The position numbers and the translations under genes were made by a program. Shown here in pieces: positions 1-8,853 of a stretch of 64,000 nucleotides of DNA. A model generated the notes under the pieces. That model did not search any database and was not told the origin of the DNA. It saw only the letters and a program-made list of their open reading frames with translations. Location of the stretch: assembly GCF_033025475.1 (NCBI RefSeq), contig NZ_CP130322.1, positions 3,353,001 through 3,417,000 on the forward strand. Direction: 5' to 3'. Origin of the DNA: Sphingomonas sp. C3-2 (lineage in GTDB: Bacteria > Pseudomonadota > Alphaproteobacteria > Sphingomonadales > Sphingomonadaceae). Numbering within the stretch: the stretch's first letter is position 1; every line of letters starts with the position of its first letter.

Positions 1-773
1 AAGAGCCCGCTCTGGTGCACCCAGTCGCCAGGTGTCGGGCTCAAGCCCGGAAACGCGATGCGCTCGGCCAGCCCCAGCGACGCCGCATGAGCGACCAATT
101 TGGCGCGCGCCGGGCCTTCACCCCAGATGACAAGCCGCCACGCGGGATGGCGCTGCGCAATCCGGGCAAAGGCGTCGATCAGCCGGTCGAACCCCTTTTG
201 ATGCGTCAGCCGGCCCACTGCGGTGATGATCGGCGGCGGATCGGCGGGGGCAGGGATGGTCGCCACTGGGGTCAACACGGGGTTGGGAATGGTCGTCGCG
301 CGCAATCGGTCGGGCGCGGGCAGCGCGGCGCGGCTCGCCTCGGTCTGGATCACGATCTGCCGCGCGCGGCGATACAGCAGCGCCAGCGCGATCTTCCACG
401 CCGGGTTCACCGCCTGCAGCCGCGCATTGTTCCGTTCGGATACGATCACGCGCAGCCCCGTGCCCAGCGTGGCGAGCAGCGTCAGCGCATTGATCTTGGT
501 CAGGAAGGAAATCGTCACATCGGGGGACAAGCGGTTCAGCGCGGCGCGCAGCTGCTGCGCGCGCCCGATCACCGCACCCAGGCCGCTGCTCGGAATGGCG
601 AGGCGGATAAACTCCACCCCAGGCGCAAAGGCGTGGAAAACCGGGTCCTGCGGGGCATCGAAAGCGATGACGCTGACCTGCCAGCCCCATTCCACCCATC
701 TGGATGCGATCAGGCTGACCACGCGTTCGGCGCCCCCGGCGCCAAGGCCGGCCAGTACGAAAGCGATCCGCAT
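1..773 (-). CDS. Glycosyltransferase family 4, 3' end cut by the window edge
   Basis: About 257 residues are visible; the C-terminal end lies beyond position 1. The start ATG at 773 opens with MRIAFVLAGLGAGGAERVV, the GGAE nucleotide-sugar loop typical of GT4 (GT-B fold) enzymes. The linker to the second Rossmann domain (IITAVGRLTHQKGFDRLI, about residues 195-212) is also typical. The EX7E acceptor/donor motif expected further on is outside the window. It probably transfers a sugar to a lipid-linked intermediate on the cytoplasmic face of the inner membrane. It is divergent from the CDP-sugar operon that starts at 1033 and presumably belongs to the same polysaccharide locus. The specific linkage cannot be told. 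Confidence 0.85.
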   Translation of the reverse strand, partial: MRIAFVLAGLGAGGAERVVSLIASRWVEWGWQVSVIAFDAPQDPVFHAFAPGVEFIRLAIPSSGLGAVIGRAQQLRAALNRLSPDVTISFLTKINALTLLATLGTGLRVIVSERNNARLQAVNPAWKIALALLYRRARQIVIQTEASRAALPAPDRLRATTIPNPVLTPVATIPAPADPPPIITAVGRLTHQKGFDRLIDAFARIAQRHPAWRLVIWGEGPARAKLVAHAASLGLAERIAFPGLSPTPGDWVHQSGL

Positions 774-1032
774 GGCGCAAAACTATGCACGGCGCGCTGT
801 CAAACAAGCGCGCCTTGCGACGTAATCCTTAAAGACAGTCAAATTTGCCAATCTCCGAGGTAAAAATCCCCACGCAAACCAAGGGGGGAGGTGCCCCCCA
901 TAGTTGATAGCTCCCCTTGCGTACCTCTCCTGCGCCCGTCCGGTCGGGGTGGTTGGGATGTAGGATGTCTTCCGAAGCCGGATCGCCGGTCCCGAACGGG
1001 GCCGAGCCGGCATGGAGAAGGGGGCATCCCAG

Positions 1033-1842
1033 ATGAAGACGGTACTTCTGGCGGGCGGGCTCGGTTCACGGCTTGCTGAGGAAACGAGCCGCATTCCAAA
1101 GCCGATGGTCGAGGTCGCCGGGCGGCCGATCATGCTCCATGTCATGGATATCTACAGCCATTGGGGGCATCATGATTTCATCGTGGCATGCGGGTATAAA
1201 TGCATGCTTATCAAAAGCTTCTTTCACGAACTTCATCTGCTGACGAATGATTTCACGGTCGCGCTCGGCAATGGCGGGATGACGCTGCGGCCCACCCAGT
1301 CGATCGACTGGAACGTCTCGGTCGTCGATACCGGCCAGTTGACGATGACGGGCGGCCGCCTGCGCCGCCTGCGCGACTGGCTGGATAACGAGACCTTCAT
1401 GGTCACCTATTCGGATGGCGTCGGCAATGTCGATATCGATGCGCTGCTCGCCTTTCACCGCGCCCATGGCGGGCTCGCCACGGTCACCGCGGTGCAGCCG
1501 CCCGCGCGCTTCGGCAATCTCGAGCTTCAGGGCAATCAGGTCGTCGAGTTCACCGAAAAGGTCCAGAAATACGAAACCTGGATCAATGGCGGCTTCTTCG
1601 TCTTCGAACCCGGCGTGCTCGATTATCTGCAGGGGGACGAGGAACCGTTGGAACAGGGGCCACTCGGTCGGCTGGCGCAGGATGGTCAGCTTTTTGCCTA
1701 TAAGCACAAGGGCTTCTGGCACCCGATGGATACGGTGCGCGATCGCGATACGCTGGAGGGGCTGGCCGAAAAGGGCGCGCCGCCCTGGCTCCATTTTCAC
1801 GACACAAAAGTTCCGGCATCGGCGCACTATATCCATGCATGA
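1033..1842 (+). CDS. rfbF: Glucose-1-phosphate cytidylyltransferase
   Basis: The 269-residue protein makes CDP-glucose from CTP and glucose-1-phosphate, the first step of the CDP-deoxyhexose pathway. It opens with MKTVLLAGGLGSRL, the nucleotide-binding loop of sugar nucleotidyltransferases, followed by the IPKPMVEVAGRPI signature. Later segments (WINGGFFVFEPG, FWHPMDTVRDRD) match RfbF. Its length is close to that of enterobacterial RfbF (about 257). ATG 1033 is chosen because GGAGAAGGGGG lies just upstream; an in-frame ATG at 1012 has no such site. The stop overlaps the next gene, rfbG, by 8 bp, so the two are probably translationally coupled. It is the first gene of a four-gene operon. Confidence 0.93.
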   Translation: MKTVLLAGGLGSRLAEETSRIPKPMVEVAGRPIMLHVMDIYSHWGHHDFIVACGYKCMLIKSFFHELHLLTNDFTVALGNGGMTLRPTQSIDWNVSVVDTGQLTMTGGRLRRLRDWLDNETFMVTYSDGVGNVDIDALLAFHRAHGGLATVTAVQPPARFGNLELQGNQVVEFTEKVQKYETWINGGFFVFEPGVLDYLQGDEEPLEQGPLGRLAQDGQLFAYKHKGFWHPMDTVRDRDTLEGLAEKGAPPWLHFHDTKVPASAHYIHA

Positions 1843-2968
1843 CGCTACATTTTCCGGCGCGTTTCGCGGAAAGAACATCGTCGTCACGGGGCATAGCGGC
1901 TTCAAGGGCGGGTGGCTCAGCCTCTGGCTCGCATCGCTCGGCGCGCGGGTGACGGGTATCGCGCTCGCCCCGCCTGCGGGGCCGTCCTTCTTCGCCAGTG
2001 TCGGGCTGGACCGGCTGGTCGATCACCGCATCGCCGATATCCGCTCGGCCGAACAATTCGCTGCGGCCTGCGTGGGCGCGGAACCCGAAATTCTCATCCA
2101 CATGGCGGCGCAGGCGCTGGTGCGGCCCTCCTATGCCGCGCCGGTCGAAACCTTTCACACCAATGTCGTCGGCACCGCCGTGGTGCTTGAAGCCGCGCGC
2201 GCCATGCCCTCGCTCAAGGCGATCCTCGTCGTCACCAGCGACAAATGCTATGAAAACCGCGAATGGGTCTGGCCCTACCGCGAAACCGATCCGCTGGGCG
2301 GCGCCGATCCCTATAGCGCGTCCAAGGGCTGTACCGAGATCGTCGCCGCCGCCTATCGCCGCTCCTTCTTCTCGGCTCCCGATGGCCCCCGGCTGGCAAC
2401 GGTGCGCGCGGGCAATGTCTTTGGCGGGGGCGACTGGGCGGTTGATCGGCTGGTGCCCGATATCATCCGCGCGGCGATCGCGGGGTGCCCCGTCGTCATC
2501 CGCAATCCGCACAGCGTTCGGCCGTGGCAGCATGTGCTCGAACCGCTGTCGGGCTATCTCGCGCTCGCCGCGCGGCTGCTGGCCCCCGATGGCGCGGATT
2601 TCGCCGATGCGTGGAATTTCGGGCCCGATCAAAGCGCATTCATCGATGTCGAGACGCTGGCGCGCGGGCTGGTCGAATGCTGGGGCACCGACGCCCCTGA
2701 ACTCGCCATGGCCGATCCCGGCAGCGGCCCGCACGAGGCGGCGATGCTCACGCTCGACAGCAGCAGGGCGCAGGCCCGGCTCGGCTGGCGGCCCCGGCTC
2801 TCCAATGCCGAAGCCGTGGCCATGACCGCCGCGTGGTACCGCGCTTATGCGTCGGGCGACAGTAATCTGCGCGCGCTCAGCCTGGCGCAGATCGCACAAT
2901 TTTCGGGGTGCGGGGCCCCCGACATCCAGCATCAATCGCTTGAGGGAGGAACGCGGCAATGCGCGTGA
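1835..2968 (+). CDS. rfbG: CDP-glucose 4,6-dehydratase
   Basis: This is a 377-residue extended SDR that converts CDP-glucose to CDP-4-keto-6-deoxyglucose using bound NAD+. The N-terminal Rossmann loop VVTGHSGFKGGW is characteristic of RfbG. The segment LVVTSDKCYEN holds the catalytic-region Ser/Thr and Asp, and YSASKG carries the Tyr and Lys of the YxxxK dyad. The frame stays open far upstream, but ATG 1835 is chosen because the protein family begins there (GKNIVVTGHSG within 20 residues) and it overlaps the rfbF stop by 8 bp. The 3' end overlaps the next gene by 10 bp (2959-2968), which fits a tightly coupled operon. Confidence 0.93.
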   Translation: MHDATFSGAFRGKNIVVTGHSGFKGGWLSLWLASLGARVTGIALAPPAGPSFFASVGLDRLVDHRIADIRSAEQFAAACVGAEPEILIHMAAQALVRPSYAAPVETFHTNVVGTAVVLEAARAMPSLKAILVVTSDKCYENREWVWPYRETDPLGGADPYSASKGCTEIVAAAYRRSFFSAPDGPRLATVRAGNVFGGGDWAVDRLVPDIIRAAIAGCPVVIRNPHSVRPWQHVLEPLSGYLALAARLLAPDGADFADAWNFGPDQSAFIDVETLARGLVECWGTDAPELAMADPGSGPHEAAMLTLDSSRAQARLGWRPRLSNAEAVAMTAAWYRAYASGDSNLRALSLAQIAQFSGCGAPDIQHQSLEGGTRQCA

Positions 2969-4176
2969 ATTATGGCCAGACCGTCCACGGCGAGGAAGAG
3001 ATCGCCGCCGTTGTCGAGGTGCTGCGCAATTCAACCCAGATGGGCCGCAACGTCCGCGCGATGGAAGCCGGGGTGGCCGCGCTGTTCGACAAACCGCACG
3101 GCGTCATGGTCAATTCGGGCTCCTCGGCCAATTATCTCGCGATCGAGCTTCTGGGCCTTCCGGCGGGCAGCGAGGTGATCACCCCCGCGCTCACCTTCGC
3201 GACCACGGTCGCCCCCATCGTGCGCAACGGGCTCGTCCCCGCCTTTGTCGACGCGGCGGAGGGGACGTATAATATCGATGTCGACGCGATCGAGGCGATG
3301 ATCACGCCCAATACCCGCGCGATGATGATCCCCTCGCTCATCGGCAACCTGCCCGATTGGGATCGTATCCGCGCCATCGCCGATGCGCACGGCCTGATGG
3401 TGGTGGAGGACAGCGCCGATACGCTTGGCGCCACGCTGCGCGGCAAGAGCACGGGCGCGCGGTCGCATATCAGCACCACCAGCTTTTATGGCTCGCACGT
3501 CATCAACGCGGGCGGCAATGGCGGGATGATCTGCATCGCCGATGACGAGATTGCCCGACGGGCGCTGCTCTTGCGCAGCTGGGGCCGGTCCTCCTCACTC
3601 TTCGTCGATTCCGAAACGATCGAAAACCGCTTCAGTGTTTCGCTCGACGGGATCGAATATGACGCCAAATTCCTGTTCGAGGAGCTTGGCCATAATTTCG
3701 AGCCTTCGGAAATGGGCGCCGCCTTCGGGCTCGTCCAGCTCGGCAAGCTCCAGCAGAATATCGCCGCGCGCGAGCATAATTTCGCCCGGCAATATGCATT
3801 CTTCGAACGCTATGCACACTGGTTCGTGCTGCCCCGCCAAATGCCGCAATCGCGCACCGGCTGGCTCGCTTTCCCGCTCACCGTGCGCGCCGACGCCCCG
3901 TTCACCCGGCGCGAGCTCCAGATCCATTTCGAGGAACGCGACGTCCAGACCCGCCCGGTCTTCACCGGCAATATCCTGCGCCAGCCCGCGATGCGGCAGG
4001 TCAGGACGCATGTCGCGCCCGGCGGCTATCCCGTGGCGGATGATGTCATGCGCGGCGGCATCCTGCTCGCCTGCCACCACGGGCTCGAAGACGCCCAGAT
4101 CGATTTCATGCACGCCTGTTTCGAGGAATTCGCCGCCCGGTTCAGCGGGGACGAACGAAGCGCCGTGAATGGCTGA
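2959..4176 (+). CDS. DegT/DnrJ/EryC1-family CDP-sugar 3-dehydratase-like enzyme, His-type
   Basis: This is a 405-residue PLP/PMP-fold type I protein. The Asp that contacts the pyridine ring is visible (VVEDSADTLGA, D151). At the position where aminotransferases have the Schiff-base lysine there is His (SFYGSH, H180). His at this place marks sugar 3-dehydratases such as E1/RfbH and ColD, which hold PMP non-covalently. E1/RfbH also has a cysteine cluster for [2Fe-2S] after this motif. Here the matching stretch (residues 205-260) has no cysteine, which is more like ColD. I infer 3-deoxygenation of CDP-4-keto-6-deoxyglucose, but the exact product is uncertain. GGGAGGAACGCGGCA precedes the ATG. 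It lies between rfbG and the C-methyltransferase. Confidence 0.8.
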   Translation: MRVNYGQTVHGEEEIAAVVEVLRNSTQMGRNVRAMEAGVAALFDKPHGVMVNSGSSANYLAIELLGLPAGSEVITPALTFATTVAPIVRNGLVPAFVDAAEGTYNIDVDAIEAMITPNTRAMMIPSLIGNLPDWDRIRAIADAHGLMVVEDSADTLGATLRGKSTGARSHISTTSFYGSHVINAGGNGGMICIADDEIARRALLLRSWGRSSSLFVDSETIENRFSVSLDGIEYDAKFLFEELGHNFEPSEMGAAFGLVQLGKLQQNIAAREHNFARQYAFFERYAHWFVLPRQMPQSRTGWLAFPLTVRADAPFTRRELQIHFEERDVQTRPVFTGNILRQPAMRQVRTHVAPGGYPVADDVMRGGILLACHHGLEDAQIDFMHACFEEFAARFSGDERSAVNG

Positions 4177-4215
4177 CCCAACCCACGCCCAAATATTTTG
4201 ATGGGGGAGAGAGAC

Positions 4216-5439
4216 ATGACCACACTCGATCACTGCCGCGCCTGCCTTGCGCCCGATCCGCATCTCTTCCTGCCGCTCGGCGATCATCCGCCCGCCAACA
4301 TGTTCGTCCGGCCCGAAGAGCTTGGCGAGGCGCAGCCCGCTTTCCCGCTCAACACCCAGGTCTGCCTGAAATGCGGGCTCATCCAGGTCGCCGATCAGAT
4401 CCCGGCCGATTTCTTCCGCCACTATCTCTACATTCCGTCCGCAGCCGCCTCGATGCATTCGCATTTCGAGGGGCTTGCCGCCGCGCTCAGCGAACGGGCG
4501 GGGGATGGGCTCATCGTCGATATCGGCTGTAATGACGGGCTGTTGCTCATGGCGTGCAACGCGCTCGGCTGCGCGACGCTCGGGGTCGATCCGGCGGCGA
4601 ACATCGCCGAAATGGCGCGCGATCGCGGCGTTGACGTGCATCTCGCCTATTTCGGCCCCGAAACCGCGCAGGATCTGCTTCAGTCGCGTGGGCAGGCCAA
4701 GGTGATCGTCACGACGAACACCTTCAACCATATCGGCGATCTCCATGATTTCATGAAGGGCGTCGATGTCCTCCTCGCCGATGACGGCACCTTCGTGCTC
4801 GAATTGCCCTGGGCCAAGGATCTGCTCGATCGCAACGAATTCGACACCGTCTATCAGGAACATCTGTCCGAATTCAGCCTGTTGTCGCTGGTCAAGCTCG
4901 GCGGCTTTTTCGACATGCAGGTCACCGATGTCACCCGGCTCTGGGTCCATGGTGGCTCGATGCGCGTCTTCATGCGCCGCCGCTCGCAAAAGGATGTGCC
5001 GACCTCGATCGTCCGGCAGATGCTCGACGAGGAACTGGCCGCCGGCATGCTCGACGTCGCGACCTATGATCGTTTTACCGACCGGGTCGGAACCGTCCGC
5101 GAAGATCTGCTCGCCATGCTTGGCGATCTCAAGGCGAAGGGGCTCAAGATCGCTGGATACGGCGCTCCGGCCAAAGGCAACACGCTTCTAAACTATTTCA
5201 AGATCGGTCCAGAACATCTTGATTTCCTTGCCGATAGAAATCCTCTCAAGCAGGATCTCTATTCGCCCGGCATGAAAATCCCGGTGCGCTCGACCGATGC
5301 GATCTCGGCTGAAAAGCCCGATATCCTCCTCGTCCTCGCATGGAACTTCTTCGACGAGATCAAGGAACAGCAATCCGATTTCCTCGCGCGCGGCGGCAAG
5401 TTCCTCGTGCCCTTGCCAGAGCCCGTTCTCGTCGGCTGA
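4216..5439 (+). CDS. NDP-hexose C-methyltransferase (zinc-binding TylCIII/TcaB9 type)
   Basis: The 407-residue SAM-dependent enzyme has three parts. The N-terminal zinc knuckle uses C7, C10, C50 and C53. The central class I methyltransferase domain has the SAM loop VDIGCNDG (101-108). A C-terminal second Rossmann-like domain follows (IAGYGAPAKGN). The segment YQEH (Y213, E215, H216) matches the Tyr/Glu/His active-site group known in the TcaB9 sugar C-3 methyltransferase. Together with the three upstream genes it should give a CDP-linked branched deoxysugar. ATG 4216 is chosen because GGGGGAGAGAGAC lies directly before it; two in-frame ATGs upstream have no such site. The gene ends at a strong terminator. 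Confidence 0.88.
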   Translation: MTTLDHCRACLAPDPHLFLPLGDHPPANMFVRPEELGEAQPAFPLNTQVCLKCGLIQVADQIPADFFRHYLYIPSAAASMHSHFEGLAAALSERAGDGLIVDIGCNDGLLLMACNALGCATLGVDPAANIAEMARDRGVDVHLAYFGPETAQDLLQSRGQAKVIVTTNTFNHIGDLHDFMKGVDVLLADDGTFVLELPWAKDLLDRNEFDTVYQEHLSEFSLLSLVKLGGFFDMQVTDVTRLWVHGGSMRVFMRRRSQKDVPTSIVRQMLDEELAAGMLDVATYDRFTDRVGTVREDLLAMLGDLKAKGLKIAGYGAPAKGNTLLNYFKIGPEHLDFLADRNPLKQDLYSPGMKIPVRSTDAISAEKPDILLVLAWNFFDEIKEQQSDFLARGGKFLVPLPEPVLVG

Positions 5440-5446
5440 ACGCACG

Positions 5447-5486
5447 AAAAAGGGCGGCGGGGGAGTTCATCCCCGCCGCCCTTTTT
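5447..5486. terminator. Bidirectional rho-independent terminator
   Basis: A perfect 16-bp inverted repeat (5447-5462 with 5471-5486) has an 8-nt loop and an 11-bp GC core flanked by A5 and T5 tracts. It sits between the convergent C-methyltransferase and pectate-lyase-like genes and can serve both. Confidence 0.93.
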
Positions 5487-5539
5487 GTGCCTGTCGCAAA
5501 GGCAACACTCAGGCGCGCGTCATGTCGCCTTTGAACGCA

Positions 5540-6934
5540 TCAGTTCACCGCACGCCCTGCCAGCACCTGCGCATGGGCATAGTTCAGGAAGTCGTCGAGG
5601 TTCGACCAGCCATTGCCGTCCTTGTCGCCCCAGGCGTCATTCTGCGCGGGGTTCAGGCCGTTGGCGACTTCCCAGCTGTCGGACATTCCGTCCTTGTCGG
5701 CATCGGCATAGGGCCTGCCTGCGGCCAGCACGGGCAGGATTCCGGGGTCGGTGCGCTGCGCGCCGGTGCGGGTGCGCACTTCGCCCACGATCCGCTCGTC
5801 CACGCTGTCGCGGGGGAACGCGCCCGAGGATTGCAGCACCTGGGTATAGGCGGCGCTTGCCGGCATGACCGGGCTGGCCAGCGGGCAGGTGGGATTGCGC
5901 ACCAATATGGGGGCCACATTGGGCGTCTGCGCGCTCAACAACCCGTCCAGCTGGTTGTCGAGCACATAGACCTGCGCATTGCCCTTGCTCTCCACCGTCT
6001 GGCGGGTGATCGCCGCGGCCACCGCCTTGGTGTTGGGGCCGGCCTTGAAATAATTGCCGACGATGCTGACCGGCGTTCCGCCATAGCTTTCCCAGACCTC
6101 GGCAAATTCGACGCTGGCATTGTAGAGCACGTTGTTGATCACCTCGACGCACGAACCCGGCATGAAATTGATATCGGGGTTCCTGTCGCCATTATGCGCG
6201 CACAGGTTGCGGATGAAGCTCAGCCGCTGCGGCCCGCGCGGGTCGCTGCTCAGCAGCGCGCATTTGTCGTGCCGCGGAATCCCCTCGGCAAAGATCGACG
6301 ACGAAATGGTGACATCGGTATTGGTGGCATAGCCGCCGACATTTTCATCGAGAGCCCAGGATGCGCTGACATGGTCGAGCACCACTTTCGAGCTGTTTTC
6401 GATGATGAAGGCGCTGTTGCTCGCCCGGTCCGTACCGCGCCGGTCGGTGCGTACACGGATATGGCGGACGATGACGTTGCTCGTATTCTTTACCACCAAC
6501 GGGGTCAGCCCGTTATTGCCGCCCGCATGGGTTAGCAGGATGCCGCCGCCCGGCGCGGTCTGCCCCGCGATCGTCAGGTTGCCATTGCGGATGATCGGGC
6601 GCTCATTGGTAAAGCGGATCACCCCGCCCACGCGAAACACGCAGACGCGCGGGCCCGATGCATCGATGCACGCGCGCAACGAACCCGCCCCGCTATCGGC
6701 CAGCGTCGTCACCTGGATGATCCGTCCGCCGCGTCCGCCCGTTGCCACCTTGCCATAGCCCTCGGCGCCGGGGAATGCGGCGTTGTTGAGGTTGGCGGCC
6801 AGCGCCTCGACGGTCCCGCTTTCCGAGCATCCCGAGAGCGCCGCGCCAGCGCATCCCAGAAACAGCCCCGCCGCCACCGCCCGCATTTTGCGGGCATGGG
6901 GAATTTTCGATCGCTCCGAATGGCTCTGGCTCAT
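5540..6934 (-). CDS. Pectate-lyase-like right-handed beta-helix lipoprotein
   Basis: The 464-residue precursor has a lipobox LSGC (Cys36) after a hydrophobic segment, which predicts an exported lipoprotein. The mature part opens like family 1 pectate lyases (FPGAEGYGKVATGGRGG, then LADSGAGSLRACI). It continues with parallel beta-helix turns such as NLTIAGQTAPGGGI, VIVRHIRVR and VVLDHVSASWA. Near the C-terminus DADKDGMSDSWE looks like a thrombospondin-3/dockerin-type calcium loop. It probably trims or cleaves the polymer made by this locus; the substrate need not be pectate. It is the last gene of the - strand operon. The first ATG is chosen because GGAGAAGGAAG lies about 6 nt upstream; ATG 6886 would give a shorter signal peptide. 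Confidence 0.85.
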   Translation of the reverse strand: MSQSHSERSKIPHARKMRAVAAGLFLGCAGAALSGCSESGTVEALAANLNNAAFPGAEGYGKVATGGRGGRIIQVTTLADSGAGSLRACIDASGPRVCVFRVGGVIRFTNERPIIRNGNLTIAGQTAPGGGILLTHAGGNNGLTPLVVKNTSNVIVRHIRVRTDRRGTDRASNSAFIIENSSKVVLDHVSASWALDENVGGYATNTDVTISSSIFAEGIPRHDKCALLSSDPRGPQRLSFIRNLCAHNGDRNPDINFMPGSCVEVINNVLYNASVEFAEVWESYGGTPVSIVGNYFKAGPNTKAVAAAITRQTVESKGNAQVYVLDNQLDGLLSAQTPNVAPILVRNPTCPLASPVMPASAAYTQVLQSSGAFPRDSVDERIVGEVRTRTGAQRTDPGILPVLAAGRPYADADKDGMSDSWEVANGLNPAQNDAWGDKDGNGWSNLDDFLNYAHAQVLAGRAVN

Positions 6935-6979
6935 GCGCCGCTTCCTTCTCCATGATCGGGCGTGGCGGCGCCCCGCGCT

Positions 6980-8227
6980 TCAGAAACGAAGCCGGACGCC
7001 CAGCGTGCCCATGAATTTGTCGAACTTGTCCAGCCGCTGCTCGGCGGTCCGCTTCATGTAGCTGAGGTTGAAGGTGATCGCCGAAAAGCGGTTGAGCAGC
7101 CATTCGCCGCCCACATCGCCGCCCCAGTTGGTCTGATCACGCAGCGCCGCGCCGCGATAGGATGTGTCGCGCATCGAAACCCCGGCGCGCGCGATCAGGT
7201 TATGGCGCACTTCCTGATCCACCCGCAGCCCGACGCGCGTATCGATACGCCCGGTCGCGCCCGAACGGATGGTTGCCACATTGCCGCGAAACACGTCGAG
7301 CGACACGGCGGTGCGGATGCGCGGTCGCCAGGTGATCCGCCCATTGGCCGAAACGCCCGAAAAATTGGGCGTGCGCGGGTCTTCGGGGTTGGCGTTGAAA
7401 TAACCGATACCCATTTCGCCGGTCAGCCGGTCGGCAATCGCCACGCTTGCGCCCAGCGTCCCGCCCCAGGTCGTCGTATCGCGGTCAATCCCGTTGCGGT
7501 CGAAGGGCAGGCGCGCATCGCGGAAATTGCCATAGCCTTCAACGAACAGGTCAACCTTGCCCGACAGCTGATAAATACCGCGGATCGCCGCGCGGTAGGT
7601 GGTGAGATCGCGGTCTGCATCCTGCGCCGAGCGATAGTCGACCTTGGAAATGCCAGCACTTGCGCCCACGCCGATCCGGCCGGGCTTGTAGCGATAGCTG
7701 TATTCGGCATCGACCACATCGATATTCGACGGCTTCAGGCTGAGATCGGGGTTGGCTTCCGGATCGGTGCGGCGCTCGAAGGTGCGGTCGTAACGCACCG
7801 AAAGATTGGCGGTGTGCTGCGGGTCGCCGATATAGCCGATATTCGTCTCTGCGCCGAAACTTTCGGCATTTTCGCGCTTGTGGTCGGCAAAGCGCAGGAT
7901 CGAGGCATAGACATCCGCCTCCACCCGTACCTTGCTCATCTCGCGGCTGGCGCGCAGGCTGGGCGCGATCCGGAAGATCGCGTCATCCTCTTCATTGGCC
8001 GATGTCGCATAGACATTATTGTCATAGGTCGCGTCGAGCGAGAGCGTGGGCTCGAGGATCGTGCCGCCAATATTGATGTTGCGCGGTTCATAACCGGGGC
8101 GGGGCAGGTTATCGATCGATCGGTCGCGGTTGCGATCCTGCGCGATCGCGCTGCCCGATCCGGCAAGCCCTATGGCGATGAGGGAAATGGCTGCGGTCGC
8201 CTGGCTGAAGATTGTCCGTGTTTTCAT
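6980..8227 (-). CDS. Outer-membrane beta-barrel protein of the polysaccharide locus
   Basis: The 415-residue precursor has a signal peptide ending near SGSAIAQ. About 60 residues later begin alternating amphipathic strands (LSLDATYDNNVYA, VRVEADVYASILRF, TANLSVRYDRTF and many more). It ends in LGVRLRF, a terminal Phe that fits the BAM-complex signal. Such barrels accompany Wza-type proteins in sphingan and related exopolysaccharide clusters and may help secretion across the outer membrane. It lies 27 bp downstream of the export lipoprotein and 45 bp upstream of the lyase-like gene. The identity as a barrel is well supported, the role is inferred from context. Confidence 0.85.
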   Translation of the reverse strand: MKTRTIFSQATAAISLIAIGLAGSGSAIAQDRNRDRSIDNLPRPGYEPRNINIGGTILEPTLSLDATYDNNVYATSANEEDDAIFRIAPSLRASREMSKVRVEADVYASILRFADHKRENAESFGAETNIGYIGDPQHTANLSVRYDRTFERRTDPEANPDLSLKPSNIDVVDAEYSYRYKPGRIGVGASAGISKVDYRSAQDADRDLTTYRAAIRGIYQLSGKVDLFVEGYGNFRDARLPFDRNGIDRDTTTWGGTLGASVAIADRLTGEMGIGYFNANPEDPRTPNFSGVSANGRITWRPRIRTAVSLDVFRGNVATIRSGATGRIDTRVGLRVDQEVRHNLIARAGVSMRDTSYRGAALRDQTNWGGDVGGEWLLNRFSAITFNLSYMKRTAEQRLDKFDKFMGTLGVRLRF

Positions 8228-8254
8228 GGTCGTCCAGGCCCCCCTTGGCCATTG

Positions 8255-8821
8255 TCAGAACCAGCTTTCGGATACCTCGATTGTGTCACCGGGCCATACC
8301 TGGCCATCGGGGCCGGTCTGGCCCTTCACCATCCCTGTTTTGGTCTTGCGCTTGATCACGACCGCCTTGGTGTTGGCCCGAAACGTATATCCGCCAGCAA
8401 TCGACACCGCCGAATTTACAGTCAGCCCGGGCACATAGGGATATTGCCCCGGCCGCTGGACTTCTCCCATGATGAAGAAGGGGCGGTATTTCTGGATCTG
8501 CGCGCTCACGCTGGGCGCGCGGGCCACAAGCTGGCGCGCGCTGATCGCGCTGGCGATCGCAGATTCCACTTCGGGAATGGTCTTGCCGTCCACCGCGATC
8601 GTCTCGATCAGCGGCATTGATATCGTGCCGGCATCGCCCACGACATAGCTGTTGTTCATCGGGTCCAGCCCGTACACCGTCACCCGGATCTCATCGCCCG
8701 CGCCCAATCGATATTCGCCGGCCGCCAGCGTCGGCAGGGCGGACATGCCGCCCTGGGCCGAGGTGCAGCCCGTTGTCAGGGCAAGCGAGAGCACAATGAG
8801 TGCGGTGCGAAAGCGGGTCAT
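8255..8821 (-). CDS. Polysaccharide export lipoprotein, Wza/GumB type
   Basis: The 188-residue precursor has the lipobox LTTGC (Cys19). The poly-export domain follows (YRLGAGDEIRVTVYG). An SLBB-like domain comes next (FFIMGEVQRPGQYPYVPGLT ends one strand pair, then TVNSAVSIAGGYT). It is shorter than E. coli Wza (379) and close to GumB. Without the long C-terminal part, it probably works with the adjacent barrel to form the outer-membrane exit. GTGGGGAGG lies about 9 nt before ATG 8821. Its inner-membrane partner is likely the Wzc-type kinase at 22266. Confidence 0.9.
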   Translation of the reverse strand: MTRFRTALIVLSLALTTGCTSAQGGMSALPTLAAGEYRLGAGDEIRVTVYGLDPMNNSYVVGDAGTISMPLIETIAVDGKTIPEVESAIASAISARQLVARAPSVSAQIQKYRPFFIMGEVQRPGQYPYVPGLTVNSAVSIAGGYTFRANTKAVVIKRKTKTGMVKGQTGPDGQVWPGDTIEVSESWF

Positions 8822-8853
8822 GACGGTCAAACCTCCCCACGGACGTAAAATCT

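Noticed and set aside
2959-4176. Straight assignment as RfbH (CDP-4-keto-6-deoxyglucose-3-dehydrase)
   Set aside because: The His for Lys change fits, but the [2Fe-2S] cysteine cluster of RfbH is absent, so only a His-type 3-dehydratase-like call is made.
6962-8620. 552-codon open frame on the + strand over the outer-membrane barrel and export genes
   Set aside because: The - strand carries recognisable barrel and Wza-type sequences with good ribosome sites; the + strand product has no family character.
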